Positions 15,874 through 24,371 of a stretch of DNA of 34,111 bases are shown in pieces. This stretch comes from Candidatus Parabeggiatoa sp. nov. 3. Lineage in GTDB: Bacteria > Pseudomonadota > Gammaproteobacteria > Beggiatoales > Beggiatoaceae. Every line of letters begins with the position of its first letter. Position 1 is the stretch's first letter. The stretch is from assembly GCA_003645185.1 (NCBI GenBank), contig QNEL01000019.1, positions 1 through 34,111 on the forward strand. The letters are read 5' to 3'. A program made the translations under genes and the position numbers. The notes under the pieces are model-generated. The model saw nothing but the letters and a program-made list of their open reading frames with translations, was not told the DNA's origin and did no database searches.

Positions 15874-16790
15874 TGGAAAAGATTAATGTCCTACTGGTAT
15901 TTTGTGAAGGTCCACACGATGTTGCTTTTTGTCGTCTGATGTTCAAGTATTATTTTGATATTAAACAAATTAGTTGGAAATTTAGCGAATATCCGGCACC
16001 GTTTAATCAGTTATTCAAAACCAGCATGGAAAATCATGCCGCGCAGGATATGAGTCTGGATATGGCACACAAGTTTTTTCTGCCGGATAAAACATTATAC
16101 AATGAAAACAGAAAATTGCTGGTATTGCTTTTTAACACAGGGGGAAAAACCAAAACAAATAATCCGAAAGATTTTCTTAAAGATTTCTTGCCGCTATTTG
16201 AAGACCGAGAATCCTTTTCTGACGATGCGAAGAAAATAGTCAATAACTGTAACTACCTGTTTCTGTACGATAGAGATTACAAAGAACCTTCTGATGTGTT
16301 TTCATGGTGTAAGAATGAATTTGCACAGATTGGAGATGATGATATTATTTTTCTCGAAGAAAATTTTATAATAGATGATGGAAACAATCTCGCCGCAAGC
16401 TGTATGAAAAAAACGGTTGGCGTTTATGTATTTGCAAAACCCGATTCTCTAGGAACACTGGAAGACATTCTTCTTCCCATGTTGGAATCCGCACAAAGCG
16501 AGTTGTTCAATAAAGCTGAAAAATTTATTGATAGTGCATTCACTTGGAAACCGGAACAAGATAAGGTTAAGAACAGGGTTGCTGAAATTGCGAAAAGGAA
16601 AAAAGCGATAATCACAACAATGGGGCAAAGAAAAAAGCCGGGTTCATCCATGAACGTTGTTATTGATCAAGGAAAACTGATCTCAACAGACATTTTCACC
16701 CAAAATAATGATGTCAAACTGTTTGTTGATTTTGTTGCCTCTTTGGCAGTATTAAGAACCGAAGAATTTACCCAAAATAATCGGAGCTAA
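15873..16790 (+). CDS. TOPRIM-like protein (DUF3226/DUF4435-like), putative effector
   Basis: 305 residues. Motif 1 is LLVFCEGPHDVAF (Glu12, Asp16), the TOPRIM ExxxD-type start. Motif 2 is YLFLYDRDYKEP (Asp133, Asp135), the TOPRIM DxD that holds metal. The C-terminal part has GTLEDILLP (194-202) and KKAIITTMGQRKKPGSSM, a block seen in DUF3226-like proteins. TOPRIM domains of OLD nucleases and of PARIS AriB cut DNA or tRNA, so a metal-dependent nuclease role is likely but unproven. A strong Shine-Dalgarno (gaggaggg) lies inside the end of the ParB-AAA gene, and the start overlaps its stop by one base. The two probably form one complex. No separate immunity gene is seen. Confidence 0.75.
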   Translation: MEKINVLLVFCEGPHDVAFCRLMFKYYFDIKQISWKFSEYPAPFNQLFKTSMENHAAQDMSLDMAHKFFLPDKTLYNENRKLLVLLFNTGGKTKTNNPKDFLKDFLPLFEDRESFSDDAKKIVNNCNYLFLYDRDYKEPSDVFSWCKNEFAQIGDDDIIFLEENFIIDDGNNLAASCMKKTVGVYVFAKPDSLGTLEDILLPMLESAQSELFNKAEKFIDSAFTWKPEQDKVKNRVAEIAKRKKAIITTMGQRKKPGSSMNVVIDQGKLISTDIFTQNNDVKLFVDFVASLAVLRTEEFTQNNRS

Positions 16791-16820
16791 TACGCTTATA
16801 ATAGGTTGAAATTGAAATTT

Positions 16821-17744
16821 ATGATACTTTCTATCATTATTCCGGTTTATCATTGTGAAGCTTGTTTGGCACGATTACATGAACGGATTACTCAGACGAT
16901 AAATACACTGAATGGGGTTACTGATTATGAAATCATTTTTGTTGAAGATTGTGGACTAGATGGTTCATGGGAAACGATTGAAATCCTTGCTAAAAAAGAT
17001 GTTCATGTTCGTGGTATTCAATTTAGTCGTAATTTTGGTCAACATCATAGCATTACGGCAGGAATAGAATTGTGTAGAGGAGATTGGGCGGTTGTGATGG
17101 ACTGTGATCTTCAGGATCGCCCTGAAGATATTGCGCTTTTATGGCAAAAAGCACAAGCTGGATATGACATTGTCAATGCGCGACGACAAAAACGCCAAGA
17201 TTCATGGTGGAGAAAAATGACTTCTAGTTTGTATCATATCATTTTTGAATGGCTCTGTGGTCTTTCCTATGATCCCCAAGTAGCTAATTTCAGAATTGTT
17301 AGTAGAAAAGTTATTTCTGCTTATAATACTATGCAGGAAAGTTCAAGGGCATTTGGAGCCCAAATTCAATGGTTAGGTTTTGCAACCGGTTATATAGACG
17401 TACAACATGATATGCGCTATGAAGGAGAAAGTGCTTATACTTTCAGAAAATTACTTCACTTAGCCATAGAAGTAAGCATCTCTTATTCTAACAAACCACT
17501 TAGACTTTCTATTGGTTTAGGAATTACCATATCATTTTGTGCGGCAATGGCTTCAATTTGGATTATGATACAAGCTCTTTATTGGGGCATTCCAGTTGAA
17601 GGTTGGGCAAGCTTAATGGTATCTATATGGTTTTTGGGTGGTATTATTATTGCGAATCTTGGTATTATTGGTCTCTATATTGGTAAGATTTATGACGAAA
17701 CACGGAAACGTCCAATCTATGTTATTTCTAAGAGAGTCAACTGA
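16821..17744 (+). CDS. GT2 polyprenyl-phosphate glycosyltransferase (GtrB/ArnC/DPM1-like)
   Basis: A family 2 glycosyltransferase with two C-terminal membrane helices, the plan of GtrB, ArnC and related enzymes that move a sugar from a nucleotide donor onto undecaprenyl phosphate at the inner membrane. Seen: SIIIPVYH at the start, VEDCGLDGSW (the DDGS position), FSRNFGQHHSITAG, the metal-binding VMDCDLQDRPED (DxD) and MRYEGESAYTFRKL, followed by helices SIGLGITISFCAAMASIWIM and WFLGGIIIANLGIIGLYIG and a basic tail. The tracked start is a TTG (16806). ATG 16821 begins exactly at the first strand and is preferred, although its ribosome site is weak. It follows the TOPRIM gene by 30 bp. The sugar is unknown. 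An EamA-type partner at 20127 could be the flippase component. Confidence 0.85.
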   Translation: MILSIIIPVYHCEACLARLHERITQTINTLNGVTDYEIIFVEDCGLDGSWETIEILAKKDVHVRGIQFSRNFGQHHSITAGIELCRGDWAVVMDCDLQDRPEDIALLWQKAQAGYDIVNARRQKRQDSWWRKMTSSLYHIIFEWLCGLSYDPQVANFRIVSRKVISAYNTMQESSRAFGAQIQWLGFATGYIDVQHDMRYEGESAYTFRKLLHLAIEVSISYSNKPLRLSIGLGITISFCAAMASIWIMIQALYWGIPVEGWASLMVSIWFLGGIIIANLGIIGLYIGKIYDETRKRPIYVISKRVN

Positions 17745-17764
17745 ATTCATCTCTACACTAAAGT

Positions 17765-18028
17765 ATGGAAATCGAATTTGATCCAAATAAAGCATCATCA
17801 AACCTCATCAAGCATGGCATTTCTTTTGAAGAATCATCAACGGCACTTCTTGACCCATTAGCTTTGGTTCGAGAGGATCCGGATGCTGAGGGTGAGAACC
17901 GCTGGGTGCTGATAGGTATGAGTAATCAAGCGAGATTGCTAACTGTCGTTTATACGCTACGAAATGAACGTATTCGTCTTATTTCGGCGCGTAAAGCAAC
18001 TAAAAAGGAGGCAAAAATTTATGCGTGA
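17765..18028 (+). CDS. brnT: BrnT family toxin
   Basis: An 87-residue RelE-fold ribonuclease toxin of the BrnT/BrnA type II system. Diagnostic features are EFDPNKASSNLIKHGISFEES at the N-terminus, the NRWVLIGMS strand, TVVYTLRNERIRLISARKAT and the KKEAKIYA tail. BrnT cleaves RNA and stops growth until bound by BrnA. It starts 20 bp after the glycosyltransferase gene and overlaps brnA by 8 bp. The operon is normally repressed by the BrnT-BrnA complex. No operator could be assigned here. Confidence 0.9.
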   Translation: MEIEFDPNKASSNLIKHGISFEESSTALLDPLALVREDPDAEGENRWVLIGMSNQARLLTVVYTLRNERIRLISARKATKKEAKIYA

Positions 18029-18257
18029 AGAATATGATTTTTCAAATGCAAAAAGGGCTAAGGACGTACCTCATCTCTCAAAATTGCAAGCCGAAGCCAA
18101 AGATAAAACTTGTGTTATTATCATGCTGGATAATGAAGTTCTTCAAAGCTATCAAGCAAAAGCAAAAGAGAAAGGACTTTCATATCAAACACTTATTAAC
18201 CATACTCTGATGGAATCAATGGCTTATCGGAGCATTGATGAAGCTTCACCCGCATAG
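18021..18257 (+). CDS. brnA: BrnA family antitoxin
   Basis: A 78-residue antitoxin. The tracked ORF starts upstream, but ATG 18021 has a strong Shine-Dalgarno (aaaggaggc) and gives the usual MREEYDFSNAKRAKDVPHL start. Residues 35-70 (CVIIMLDNEVLQSYQAKAKEKGLSYQTLINHTL) form the ribbon-helix-helix-like DNA-binding part of BrnA. It neutralises BrnT and represses the operon. The 8-bp overlap with brnT ensures coupled translation. Confidence 0.9.
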   Translation: MREEYDFSNAKRAKDVPHLSKLQAEAKDKTCVIIMLDNEVLQSYQAKAKEKGLSYQTLINHTLMESMAYRSIDEASPA

Positions 18258-18340
18258 CTAAGATTTGAAGAGGTACACAAAAGCTTTTTTAACATTTATA
18301 ACCGGCTCAACAAAATACTATTTAAATTGGATATTGAATG

Positions 18341-18460
18341 ACTGAAGCACAAGTTATCGAATATTTTGTAGCTCATTAAAAAATAAGGTGGGCAAGAACC
18401 TTGCCCACCCTACATTATTATTCGGTTTATAATGTTAGAAAACTTGTGCTTCAGTACTTA
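18341..18460. repeat. Inverted repeat ACTGAAGCACAAGTT ... with GCTTCAGTACTTA repeat copy 3
   Basis: Left arm actgaagcacaagtt (18341-18355) is the complement of aacttgtgcttcagt (18441-18455). The right arm plus following bases match the repeat at 101-120 and 13664-13683. Between the arms is a 10-bp-stem palindrome, ggtgggcaag/cttgcccacc (18387-18409), which resembles a terminator-like stem. With 18465-18542 this fills the gene-free stretch 18258-18579. Confidence 0.75.
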
Positions 18461-18464
18461 TCTC

Positions 18465-18542
18465 GACAATGTCATATTACCCAATTCATGGGCATGGTGG
18501 GTTTCCGCTACGCTCCTACCCACCCTACAATGTGACATTGTC
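18465..18542. repeat. 78-bp element with 14-bp near-perfect inverted ends
   Basis: The ends gacaatgtcatatt and aatgtgacattgtc are complementary with one mismatch. The interior carries ggtgggtttccgctacgctc ... cctacccacc, a form of the GTAGGGTGGGTAG family. It ends 37 bp before the second B12 radical SAM gene. Confidence 0.75.
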
Positions 18543-18579
18543 AAATTATACTATTGTTAATAAATGAAGAAAATGTAAA

Positions 18580-20121
18580 ATGAATATCATTCTTATCCAT
18601 CCATACATTGTTGTGCGTAATCTGGACATTCACATGTCAGAACCGTTAGGATTGGTTTCTCTAGCAACTTATTTGGCACACATTTTTGGGGAAGAAATCA
18701 ATGTTTCTATTCTGGACCTTTACGCGATGGGGACAGACAATCCTAAACCTAAGGGGAATATGTATGTCAAGGGCATAGATGATGAAGCACAAATTCATGC
18801 GGAAATGAGCAAAGCTAAACCAGATATTATTGGTATTACCTGTTGCTTTACGGGCTATTTTGCAGAAGCTTTAGAAGTTGCTGCTATGGCTAAACGGCTC
18901 TATCCCTCTGTGCCCATTGTAATAGGTGGTGCTCATGCGACTTTAGATGCAAAATCTATTCTTCGTGATAATTCCTTTGTGGACTTTATTGTGTGTCATG
19001 AAGGTGAGATCACATTAGAACAATTGGTCAGATCACTGAGAGGAGAGCTGCCTATTGAGTCGGTAGATGGGTTGTGCTTTCGTGCTTATGATAACATGGT
19101 GGTAGAAAACTCGCCAAGAAAATTAATTTCAGATTTAGATATATTACCGATTCCAGATCGTAAATTTATTGATATGGAATTCTATAAAAGATACAACCAT
19201 CGACTATTTAATTTTTCCCGCAAAAAACCTATTGCGACAATCATGACTTCTCGTGGCTGTCCTTATAAATGTGTCTTTTGTTGCAGTAAAAATATGTGGA
19301 AACGCCAATATAGGTCAAGAGGACTAGCGCAAGTCTTTAAAGAGATTGAAATGTTGGTTTCAGAATATGGTATTCGTGAAATCTGCATCCTTGATGATCA
19401 GTTTATCATGAAAAAAGAACGGATTTATGAGTTTTGCGATTACTTTATTAGTGATGATAAGAAAGGTAATAAATTGGGTATTGCGTTGAGTAATATCGCT
19501 GGAATAAGTGCATGGCTGGCAGATGATGATATTCTACTTGATAAAATGCGTAAAGCTGGGTTTTATAAGATGACTGTGCCAATTGAGACGGGTAACGCTG
19601 AAACGCTTAAGTTCATCCAAAAGCCCATCGATTTGGAACAAATTGGCAGATTGATTACAAAAGCCAATAAATTAGGTTACTGGACTGGTGCATTTTTTAT
19701 CATTGGTTTTCCTTATGAAACCAAAGAACAAATTATGGAAACGGTGAATTTTGCCTATAATTCAGAAGTGGATTTTGCTCACTTTTTTGTTGCCCAACCT
19801 TATATTGGGACGGAACTATACGATATATTCCAACAAGAACAATTGCTTGGTAAAGAAATCATTCAGGGTACTTTTATCTTTCATGGCTGGCATGACACAC
19901 TCAAAATGACTGCTGATGAGCTTAATGAAATTCAAGCAAAAGCTTCAAGAGGGTGGATTGCCCATAAATTCTTTTTTTATCTCAAGCCAAAAAACTTCTT
20001 GAATAGTCTGTGGCCCAAATTTAAAACGCTGGCCGATTTTCGCTATAGTTTTGGTGTTTTTTGGATGCTTATCAGCAGAAACATCAAAGATATGTTCAAA
20101 AAGACATTCAAAGTAAAATAA
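18580..20121 (+). CDS. B12-binding radical SAM protein
   Basis: An intact 513-residue cobalamin-dependent radical SAM enzyme. N-terminal B12 domain: IILIHPYIVV, EPLGLVSLATYLA, IIGITCCFTGYF, IVIGGAHATLDA and CHEGE (about 1-145). Radical SAM domain: MTSRGCPYKCVFC with the CxxxCxxC cysteines at 227, 231 and 234, then ICILDDQFIMKK, AGFYKMTVPIETGN and FFIIGFPYETKEQI. The C-terminal 90 residues are basic and aromatic and may contact membrane. This family includes methyltransferases and enzymes acting on lipids and glycans. The context (GT2, EamA, polytopic proteins) suggests modification of a lipid-linked or surface molecule. It is a distant paralogue of the broken gene at 12111. A weak ribosome site precedes ATG 18580. 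The EamA gene starts 5 bp after its stop. Confidence 0.9.
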   Translation: MNIILIHPYIVVRNLDIHMSEPLGLVSLATYLAHIFGEEINVSILDLYAMGTDNPKPKGNMYVKGIDDEAQIHAEMSKAKPDIIGITCCFTGYFAEALEVAAMAKRLYPSVPIVIGGAHATLDAKSILRDNSFVDFIVCHEGEITLEQLVRSLRGELPIESVDGLCFRAYDNMVVENSPRKLISDLDILPIPDRKFIDMEFYKRYNHRLFNFSRKKPIATIMTSRGCPYKCVFCCSKNMWKRQYRSRGLAQVFKEIEMLVSEYGIREICILDDQFIMKKERIYEFCDYFISDDKKGNKLGIALSNIAGISAWLADDDILLDKMRKAGFYKMTVPIETGNAETLKFIQKPIDLEQIGRLITKANKLGYWTGAFFIIGFPYETKEQIMETVNFAYNSEVDFAHFFVAQPYIGTELYDIFQQEQLLGKEIIQGTFIFHGWHDTLKMTADELNEIQAKASRGWIAHKFFFYLKPKNFLNSLWPKFKTLADFRYSFGVFWMLISRNIKDMFKKTFKVK

Positions 20122-20126
20122 GTAAA

Positions 20127-20501
20127 ATGAATAACTATATTGGACATATTGGTGTATTGATGACAATTGTTTTTACAATGTATAGTCAACTTGTTATAAA
20201 GTGGCAAGTCAACAATGCCGGAGAACTTCCATTAGATAATTTTGGAAAATTAAAATTTTTATTTATTTTATTATTAAACCCTTGGGTCATTTCTGCAATC
20301 CTAGCAACATTTGCTTCCGGACTCAGTTGGATGTTAGCAATGTCAAAATTTGACCTGAGTTATGCATACCCTTTTTTAAGCCTCATATATGCTTTTATGA
20401 TGGTTGCTAGCGTTGTATTTTTGAACGAATCACTGACCATGAATAAAATAATAGGCGTATTTTTCATTATGATAGGTATTATTATTTTAGCTAAAGGTTA
20501 A
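20127..20501 (+). CDS. EamA/SMR-type four-helix membrane protein (ArnE/ArnF-like)
   Basis: 124 residues from ATG 20127. The tracked start at 20061 lies inside the upstream gene, and MNNYIGHIGVLMTIVFTMYSQ is a natural first helix. Four hydrophobic segments are visible, with WMLAMSKFDLSYAYPFLSL and NESLTMNKIIGVFFIMIGIIILA, the typical end of EamA/SMR domains. Half-size EamA proteins such as ArnE/ArnF pair up to flip undecaprenyl-linked sugars. It lies 5 bp after the B12 radical SAM gene, so the two are probably co-expressed. With the ArnC/GtrB-like enzyme at 16821 it may complete a lipid-linked sugar transfer route. The second half of a pair is not seen. Confidence 0.75.
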   Translation: MNNYIGHIGVLMTIVFTMYSQLVIKWQVNNAGELPLDNFGKLKFLFILLLNPWVISAILATFASGLSWMLAMSKFDLSYAYPFLSLIYAFMMVASVVFLNESLTMNKIIGVFFIMIGIIILAKG

Positions 20502-20588
20502 GGTTCTATTTAAGTAGGTACACATAATTCTACTTTGTAACATTAATTTCCTGATACTCAATGTTCAAGTTTTCTTGTTGATTAATCC

Positions 20589-20614
20589 GGTGGATACGCT
20601 ACAGTGAAAGGAGC
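20589..20614 (+). repeat. 26-nt dispersed repeat carrying a ribosome binding site
   Basis: ggtggatacgctacagtgaa followed by aggagc matches 27955-27980 with one mismatch. The embedded gaaaggag is the Shine-Dalgarno for ATG 20620, 6-7 bases downstream of it. The sequence is related to the GTAGGGTGGGTTTCCGCTACGC repeat family. Confidence 0.75.
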
Positions 20615-20619
20615 CCTAT

Positions 20620-22314
20620 ATGAAATCTAACAAAGTAGAACTAATCAAGTTAATTCAACAATTCAATCGTCAAATTTGTCAGTTATTTAGGAATGATATC
20701 TTTTCATTTTCCTTTGCGGTGTTGTTTGTATCTTGTTTACTACTTTTTCTTCCCAGAACCTATAGTATTAATGATAACGTAGGTATTTTATTTAACGCAA
20801 AACAAGGGTTGATCTCAGAATTTACATCCTTTTTTTACATGAAATTGCTCCATCTTTTGTATCATATAACCCATGATATACCATGGTACGGATTAACCTT
20901 ATATTTTGCACATATTTTTAGTTTGTTTATTTTTGTCAGAAGTTTGGCAAGGATAAAAAACTTTGACACTTTTTTCATTCCTTTTCTCATTGTATATCTT
21001 TACTTTTACAGTTTTTTTATTACCCAAGTAGATTATACATCAACCAGTATAATGGTTGGTGCAAACAGCCTATTCGCTTTTTTAGTTTTATTAAACAATA
21101 GAAAAATTTCTATTTTCTATGTGTTAGGATTAGGCATATTATTTTCATTGTCATTTTCGATACGAATACCCGGCGCATTTGCGGTTTTTGTTTATGGGCT
21201 TCCAATCATAGGCTTGTTTTTAATTTACCAATATCAAAAAACCAAGTATTTTGTGATTTTCTTTATGCCATTCCTATTATTATTTATTGGAGATAATCTA
21301 GCACGTACTTATTTGACTTCACCTGAATATCAACAATACCATGACTTCAATAGTTTAAGGAGGGAATTACATGAAAATCCAATATTGAGGGATAATCAAA
21401 ATAATCATAAGATTTTAGAGGCCAATAATTGGACACCGGATGACTACAATAGATTTCAAAGGTGGAATTTTTTTGACGAGAGAAAATATAATACTCATAC
21501 GCTTGGCAATATTTTTAAATACTCTGTATCAATAGAGGAAAATAAAATACAAAAATATATGAGTTTGTATTCTCAAAAATTAGGTGAACTAATAAAACAT
21601 CCCGATATAAAGTGGCATATTTATTTTCTATTACTGATTTCTATGCTTATCATCTTTAAGTTTTACTGGTTTATCGTTTTGGCAATATTATGTTATCTTT
21701 CTTATGCCATTTCCGTCTGTATATATCTTGATATTTTTTACCGTTTTCCCGTTAGAATTGCACATCCTATTTTATTAATATGTGCTAGTTTTGTCATTTT
21801 ATTAATATTTCATTTATGGTCACATAAATTTACGACCAAAAATACTCATGGTATTTTTGTAACAACTTTTATTATTGGCGTTTTCTGGTTTCTGTTTAAT
21901 ATTGGTATACACCATAATATTTCTACAAACATTGCCTTTAAATTATCTCTAAATAGATTACAATCTGCATATCAAGGTAAAATATTGTATATTCCGCCTA
22001 ATGTACTTCGCTGGGAAAAAATGGATCCGTTAAAGAGATATCATTTTAATTTTCATAAGATAGTATACGCTGGTGGTACTGGTACTTTTTCACCCGGTTT
22101 TTACAACGAGTTGGAAAAATTGGGGGTAAAAAAAGGTTATGAAATGATACCGGCTTTGATAAACAATCCCAATGCTTATATAGTAGAAACGAAGACTAAT
22201 CCCTATTGCGTGCCCCCCTTTATGGAAAATTATAACCTCGAATGCGATGGAGTTATCATTGAGCAGCTACCAAATGATCGTGTAGTTATTAAACTAAACC
22301 CAAAAACACTATAG
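20620..22314 (+). CDS. Polytopic membrane protein, GT-C-like, paralogue 1
   Basis: 564 residues with about ten to twelve hydrophobic helices and a soluble C-terminal domain of about 120 residues. Early motifs are FLPRTYSINDNVGILF and FFYMKLLHLLY, followed by PWYGLTLYF. An acidic-polar motif in the first loop and a C-terminal periplasmic domain are the layout of GT-C glycosyltransferases, which use polyprenyl-phosphate sugars, but I cannot assign the family with confidence. A strong Shine-Dalgarno comes from an upstream repeat. The next gene is a close tandem duplicate: the two share long identical stretches such as LARIKNFDTFFIPFLIVY and diverge in the middle loop and C-terminus. Possible roles are O-antigen side-chain glycosyltransferase or polymerase-like functions. 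Confidence 0.65.
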   Translation: MKSNKVELIKLIQQFNRQICQLFRNDIFSFSFAVLFVSCLLLFLPRTYSINDNVGILFNAKQGLISEFTSFFYMKLLHLLYHITHDIPWYGLTLYFAHIFSLFIFVRSLARIKNFDTFFIPFLIVYLYFYSFFITQVDYTSTSIMVGANSLFAFLVLLNNRKISIFYVLGLGILFSLSFSIRIPGAFAVFVYGLPIIGLFLIYQYQKTKYFVIFFMPFLLLFIGDNLARTYLTSPEYQQYHDFNSLRRELHENPILRDNQNNHKILEANNWTPDDYNRFQRWNFFDERKYNTHTLGNIFKYSVSIEENKIQKYMSLYSQKLGELIKHPDIKWHIYFLLLISMLIIFKFYWFIVLAILCYLSYAISVCIYLDIFYRFPVRIAHPILLICASFVILLIFHLWSHKFTTKNTHGIFVTTFIIGVFWFLFNIGIHHNISTNIAFKLSLNRLQSAYQGKILYIPPNVLRWEKMDPLKRYHFNFHKIVYAGGTGTFSPGFYNELEKLGVKKGYEMIPALINNPNAYIVETKTNPYCVPPFMENYNLECDGVIIEQLPNDRVVIKLNPKTL

Positions 22315-22425
22315 AAATGATAACTATTCATTAAAACGATGGTATAGATGTCCAGATAAGTTTCAGCCTATACCTGCTAGGTTTTTAAAACCTATAGACG
22401 TTCAGAAAAATAAATTCAAAATCTA

Positions 22426-22458
22426 AAACCTGCTAGGTCTTGAAGACCTAGCAGGTTT
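22426..22458. repeat. Perfect 15-bp hairpin (AAACCTGCTAGGTCT)
   Basis: Arms 22426-22440 and 22444-22458 pair perfectly around a 3-nt loop. Half-copies (cctgctaggtttttaaaacct) lie just upstream at about 22372-22392 and a further trace (tagcaggtctttt) at about 22483, so it is a repeat cluster between the two paralogues. A terminator function is possible but no T-run follows directly. Confidence 0.75.
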
Positions 22459-22583
22459 GTGAAGCTATTTACCTGAAAAACTATAGCAGGTCTTTTCGCA
22501 GGGACAAAACTTTTCTGGCTAACTATATACGCTCAATTATCTTCCTTGTCTATTCAGAAAAGTCACTTTAGAAAAAAACAAAA

Positions 22584-24275
22584 ATGAAATATCTAATCAA
22601 GTTAATTCAAAAATTCAATCGTCAAATTTGTAAGTTATTTAGAAATGATATCTTTTTATTTTTTGTGGTGGTGTCGTTTGTAGCTTCTTTGCTACTGGTA
22701 CTTCCTAGAACTTATCGTATTAATGATAACGTAGCTATTTTATTTAAGGCAGAACAAGGATTCATCTCAGAATTTACATCTTTTTTTTACATGAAATTGC
22801 TCCATATTTTATATCAAATGAGCAATGACATGCCATGGTACGGATTGACATTATATTTTGTACATATTTTGAGTTTGTTTATTTTTGTCAGAAGTTTGGC
22901 TAGGATAAAAAACTTTGACACTTTTTTCATTCCTTTTCTTATTGTATATTTCTACTTTTACAGTTTTTTTATTCTTCAAGTCGATTATACCTCAACCAGT
23001 ATAATGGTTGGTGCAAACAGCCTATTTGCTTTTTTAGTTTTGTTAAGCAGTAGAAAAGTTTCTATTTTCTATGTGTTAGGATTAGGGCTATTATTTTCAC
23101 TGTCATTTTCGATACGAATGCAAAGTGCCTATGCGGTTTTGGTTTATGGGCTTCCAATCATAGGCTTGTTTTTAATTTACCAATATCAAAAAACCAAGTA
23201 TTTTGTGATTTTCTTTATGCCATTCCTATTATTATTGATTGGAGATAATCTAGCACGTACCCATTTGACTTCACCTGAATATCAACAATACCATGAGTTC
23301 AATAATTTGAGAGGCAATTTACACGGATACCCAATAATAGAAGCTAATCGAAATAATAATAAAATTTTAGCAAAAAATAATTGGACAAAGAATGATTATG
23401 ACAGTTTTGCAAACTGGGTTATATTCTTTGATGAAAGAAAATATAACACTAATACGCTTGGCAATATTTTTAAATATTCTGTCTTAGAAAAAGAAAATAA
23501 AATACAAAAATACTTTGATTTGTATTTTTATAGATTAAAAAGATTAATCAAACACCATATACAGTGGTCTGTTTTTTTAATATTATTTATTGCTATGCTT
23601 ATAGTTTTTAAATTTTATTGGTTTATTGTATCAATAATATTTTGTTATCTCTTTTATGCCATTTCATTCTCTGTGTATATGGATATTTTTTATCGCTTCC
23701 CTGACAGAATTGCCTTTCCAATTTTATTAATGTGTGCTAGTTTTATCATTTTATTAATATTTCATTTATTGCCACCCAAATTTTCAACCAAAAATACCAA
23801 TCACCGTATTTTTGTAGCTACTTTTATTTTTAGTGTTTTATGGTTTTTGTTTAACATTGGTATATACCAGAATCTTTCCCCAAACACTGCCTTTCAATTA
23901 TCCCTAAATAAATTACAGTCTTTATATAAGGAAAAAATATTTTTCTTTGTTCATCCGGCATTTGGACTCAAATTGGAAAATTTGGATCCATTAAAAAAAT
24001 ATCATCTGAATTTTGAAATGATTCCCAATGGTACCGGTACTTTTTCTCCTCGTTTTTACAATAGTTTGGAAAAATTAGGTATAAAAACAGGTTATGAAAT
24101 CATACCTGTTTTAATAAACAATCCAAATGCATATATCATAGCACCGAGCAAAAAGAATGATTTTCTAACACTCTTTTTAAACTATATAATGGCAAACTAT
24201 CAAATCAAATGCAAAGTGGTTTTAATTGACCAGTTAGCAAATGGTAGTGTGATTCTTAAACTCAAGCCAAAATAA
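22584..24275 (+). CDS. Polytopic membrane protein, GT-C-like, paralogue 2
   Basis: 563 residues, a tandem duplicate of the preceding gene with the same helices and first-loop motif (LPRTYRINDNVAILF) and almost identical DNA across the first third. The differences concentrate in the loop around residues 245-320 and in the C-terminal soluble domain (from about 440), which suggests divergence in substrate or acceptor recognition. It starts at ATG 22584 without a clear Shine-Dalgarno (aaaaacaaaa), unlike paralogue 1, so translation is probably weaker. As with paralogue 1, the family assignment is tentative: an integral inner-membrane protein of surface-glycan type, possibly a GT-C glycosyltransferase. 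Confidence 0.65.
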   Translation: MKYLIKLIQKFNRQICKLFRNDIFLFFVVVSFVASLLLVLPRTYRINDNVAILFKAEQGFISEFTSFFYMKLLHILYQMSNDMPWYGLTLYFVHILSLFIFVRSLARIKNFDTFFIPFLIVYFYFYSFFILQVDYTSTSIMVGANSLFAFLVLLSSRKVSIFYVLGLGLLFSLSFSIRMQSAYAVLVYGLPIIGLFLIYQYQKTKYFVIFFMPFLLLLIGDNLARTHLTSPEYQQYHEFNNLRGNLHGYPIIEANRNNNKILAKNNWTKNDYDSFANWVIFFDERKYNTNTLGNIFKYSVLEKENKIQKYFDLYFYRLKRLIKHHIQWSVFLILFIAMLIVFKFYWFIVSIIFCYLFYAISFSVYMDIFYRFPDRIAFPILLMCASFIILLIFHLLPPKFSTKNTNHRIFVATFIFSVLWFLFNIGIYQNLSPNTAFQLSLNKLQSLYKEKIFFFVHPAFGLKLENLDPLKKYHLNFEMIPNGTGTFSPRFYNSLEKLGIKTGYEIIPVLINNPNAYIIAPSKKNDFLTLFLNYIMANYQIKCKVVLIDQLANGSVILKLKPK

Positions 24276-24371
24276 ATTGGTTAAATCGGATATTCACATA
24301 AAAATTCAGCCAAACACGGTTAGCTTACTTGTGTGCGTTAATCATTAATTGGAGCCAAAACATACATCACT

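Noticed and set aside
13699-16790. Plasmid or chromosome partition locus because of the ParB-like domain
   Set aside because: No ParA-type Walker ATPase or parS-like site array is visible. The ATPase is of OLD type and the partner is TOPRIM-like.
22426-22458. Strong rho-independent terminator
   Set aside because: The stem is perfect but is not followed directly by a T-run, and partial copies beside it show it belongs to a repeat cluster.
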